A DNA stretch of 64,000 bases. It comes from Azotimanducus sp963663145 (GTDB lineage: Bacteria > Pseudomonadota > Gammaproteobacteria > Pseudomonadales > Azotimanducaceae). Shown in pieces: positions 62,582 to 64,000 of this stretch; the first letter of the stretch is position 1; each line of letters begins with the position of its first letter. The position numbers and the translations under genes are program-made. Under the pieces are notes generated by a model. That model was not told the DNA's origin. It made no database searches and saw only the letters and a list, made by a program, of their open reading frames with translations. The DNA is taken from the NCBI GenBank assembly GCA_963663145.1, contig OY760134.1:186001-250000 (forward strand). Direction: 5' to 3'.

Positions 62582-63078
62582 CCAACCGGCTTGAAGAGAC
62601 GATCGGTGAATGCACAAACCTTCATATCGCTTATCCCGCTCTGGTTTTCGGATATCTATTCTTGATGCGCGCCAATCGACAAGGCGAAGTCTCACCGACA
62701 GACATGGTGATTGATGACGACGGCGTGCCGGTAGATGGGGTGCTGCGCTTCCATCAAGCTTTGGGTGCCATGACCGGACGCATGGGATTGCGGGACGACA
62801 CCAGCCGGTACGAATCTATCGCCTTGGCACTTGTTGAAACGTCTCCACCCGTCGCGGGAACCCTCAATACTGATTTCCCGTCCGCAGATAGCCCTATCCA
62901 TTTCGGTCAATTCTTCGAGTGTTTGTATCGAAGGTACGACGAACGGTTCGTGGTGAGTGCACCACAACTTGTGCATAAGACGCGAAGACTGGAGTGGTCC
63001 CCCGATTCTCCCGCACTCCAAGCGGGGCCCTTCCTCAGTCTCGATTATCCATTTCGAACGGGCACCGAACAAGAATGA
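62557..63078 (+). pseudogene. 3' half of a type II restriction endonuclease
   Basis: Open frame without a start codon at its head: AVRNLTNRLEETIGECTNLH, IAYPALVFGYLFLMRANRQG, then RYESIALALVETSPPVAGTL and FFECLYRRYDERFVV. The phrase NLTNRLEExIGxxxNLHxxYP occurs in the second half of many type II nucleases after the D...ExK core. The core itself and the N-terminus are missing. A TTG/ATG at 62662-62665 could start a 138-aa peptide of no obvious use. It overlaps the methyltransferase end. Confidence 0.65.
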
Positions 63079-63209
63079 GAATGCACAAGGTTGGTTCGAG
63101 ACCAAATTGCAAGAAAACGGCTTCAGCCCAAAGCTGCGCCTTAGGCTGTGCCATTTGATTACGGCTGCGTCTCCACCAAGAGAATGAGCCCCGAGAAAAG
63201 AGATTTACA

Positions 63210-63886
63210 TTGTCAAAGCTATTGGTTTGCGCATTCACATTTTTTGTTTTGACCGGCTGCGTGGATTCCAAGTCTGCGACGGAATCTGCCTGAGAATCTC
63301 AAGGCGCTTATGGAGAGTCGGACTTTGAGGCTAACGGGTCGGAGCAAGCCTATCCGGTGTTCATACAGGGACTGATGCAATTGCACAGCTTTGAGTTTGA
63401 GGATGCACGTAAGAGCTTGCAAGAAGCGCAGGAAATAGACAGCAACTTCTACATGGCCTATTGGGGAGAGGCGCTGTTTCACCAACAACCCCTTTGGAAT
63501 CCTGAAGGCGTCCCGGCGGCGCAGGCCGTGCTCGCGAAGCTGGCACCTACTCCGGAAGCGCGACTCGATCTTGCACCCACCGAGCGCGAGCGGGCCTAAA
63601 TCGCGTCGCTCGAGAGAGTGTTTCCCGAAGCCCGAAGAAGGGACCGAACTAGAGATTGAAACCGACTACGCCGAAATGCTCGGCGAGATATACGAAGGCT
63701 GGCCGGACGACTTGCATGCGGGTGCTCTCTGCACTTTGGCCATCCTCACCACCAGCCACGATGGCCGCGGGTTTGACAAATACATGTGTGCTGGAGCGCT
63801 TACCGAAGAGATTGTCACAAGGCATTGAATTTCTAAAGGCAACGGCTGAATTCGAGCGGGTCGCTGATGCGATGGAAAGAGCTTGA
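63210..63886 (+). pseudogene. TPR lipoprotein, broken in several places
   Basis: TTG 63210 begins a lipoprotein signal (SKLLVCAFTFFVLTGCVDSK). TGA at 63291 stops it, then the same frame has LMQLHSFEFEDARKSLQEAQ, DSNFYMAYWGEALFHQQPLW and LAPTERERA before TAA at 63597. After a frame change the rest appears as DYAEMLGEIYEGWPDDLHAG and LAILTTSHDGRGFDKYM. This order is that of long secreted TPR proteins of 500 or more aa; the last third is missing. Two stops plus a frameshift make it clearly dead. Confidence 0.82.
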
Positions 63887-63903
63887 CATCCCAACAGCTT
63901 GTG

Positions 63904-64000
63904 TCAGCTCGGGTATAGCTCCCTCATAGTCGCAACCGAAGTTTCAATCAACTGCTTGAGCACATCCATGTCGATGTCCTCAAGTTTCTTGATGTACAGA
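63904..64000 (-). CDS. DUF1801 (YdhG-like) protein, 3' end only
   Basis: The last 32 codons of a gene whose start lies right of the window: LYIKKLEDIDMDVLKQLIET, SVATMRELYPS and TGA. The phrase LYxxKLxDID...ELYP closes many DUF1801 proteins. Function unknown. Confidence 0.6.
   Translation of the reverse strand, partial: LYIKKLEDIDMDVLKQLIETSVATMRELYPS

Noticed and set aside
1..64000. CRISPR array, rRNA operon or intact insertion sequence
   Set aside because: No regularly spaced short repeats, no rRNA-like stretch and no transposase or integrase frame were found.

Overview
The window reads as a chromosome segment of an uncultured gammaproteobacterium. The left end carries the conserved gammaproteobacterial series hflX (cut by the window edge), hflK, hflC, hisZ, purA, with Gram-negative features throughout (a TonB-dependent receptor, HflKC, lipoproteins, MerC). 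I see no rRNA, no CRISPR array, no intact insertion sequence and one tRNA (Glu-UUC at 61050-61125). The many restriction-modification (R-M), toxin-antitoxin (TA) and broken genes would suit a host-associated or gene-shedding lineage such as a sponge symbiont; that is inference.

Region 1 (1-21.8 kb) is mostly housekeeping and metabolism. The hfl series is split by a SnoaL-like protein, a TonB-dependent receptor and an amidohydrolase remnant with an internal deletion. Then come hflKC, a perfect 28-bp palindrome, hisZ, purA, a Trm112-like protein, folE2, a DUF1761 membrane protein, a threonine dehydratase-like enzyme, a vapBC pair with its operator, an overlapping operon (TPR protein, formylglycine-generating-enzyme-like protein, ChaN/EreA-like protein), an RRM protein, a KefB-type antiporter, an alpha/beta hydrolase, a group II PLP decarboxylase and a DUF4097 protein.

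Region 2 (22-56.6 kb) is a dense defence and addiction island: two AbiE modules, phd-doc, darTG, two DUF4143/AAA-type ATPases, an XRE-ImmA/PIN pair, a 5mC methyltransferase plus nuclease pair with a frameshifted methyltransferase, a 5mC methyltransferase with a NotI-like nuclease, an intact type I hsdRSM set, an AbiV-like gene, an AAA ATPase plus Toprim-like (DUF3226) pair, an orphan AbiEi-like protein, an orphan ParS/MbcA-like antitoxin, an uncharacterised 333-aa protein, a methyltransferase remnant and a Phd/VapC pair. The island is visibly decaying. At least six genes are cut by a single in-frame stop codon, and small pieces of its own genes are duplicated elsewhere within it.

The most striking pattern is that several modules keep an intact antitoxin while the toxin is damaged: DarT has an amber codon at a glutamine position, one AbiEii is a truncated wreck, another AbiEii has an amber codon near its N-terminus, and other antitoxins stand alone. 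The same asymmetry, in the more dangerous direction, appears in the R-M pair at 33-35 kb, where the methyltransferase is frameshifted but the nuclease frame is open.

Region 3 (56.7-64 kb) returns to single genes: a lipoprotein, a Baeyer-Villiger-type monooxygenase, a merC-zur-glyoxalase cluster behind a Zur-like box, tRNA-Glu, an N6-adenine methyltransferase abutting a truncated restriction nuclease, a heavily broken TPR lipoprotein, and the 3' end of a DUF1801 gene.
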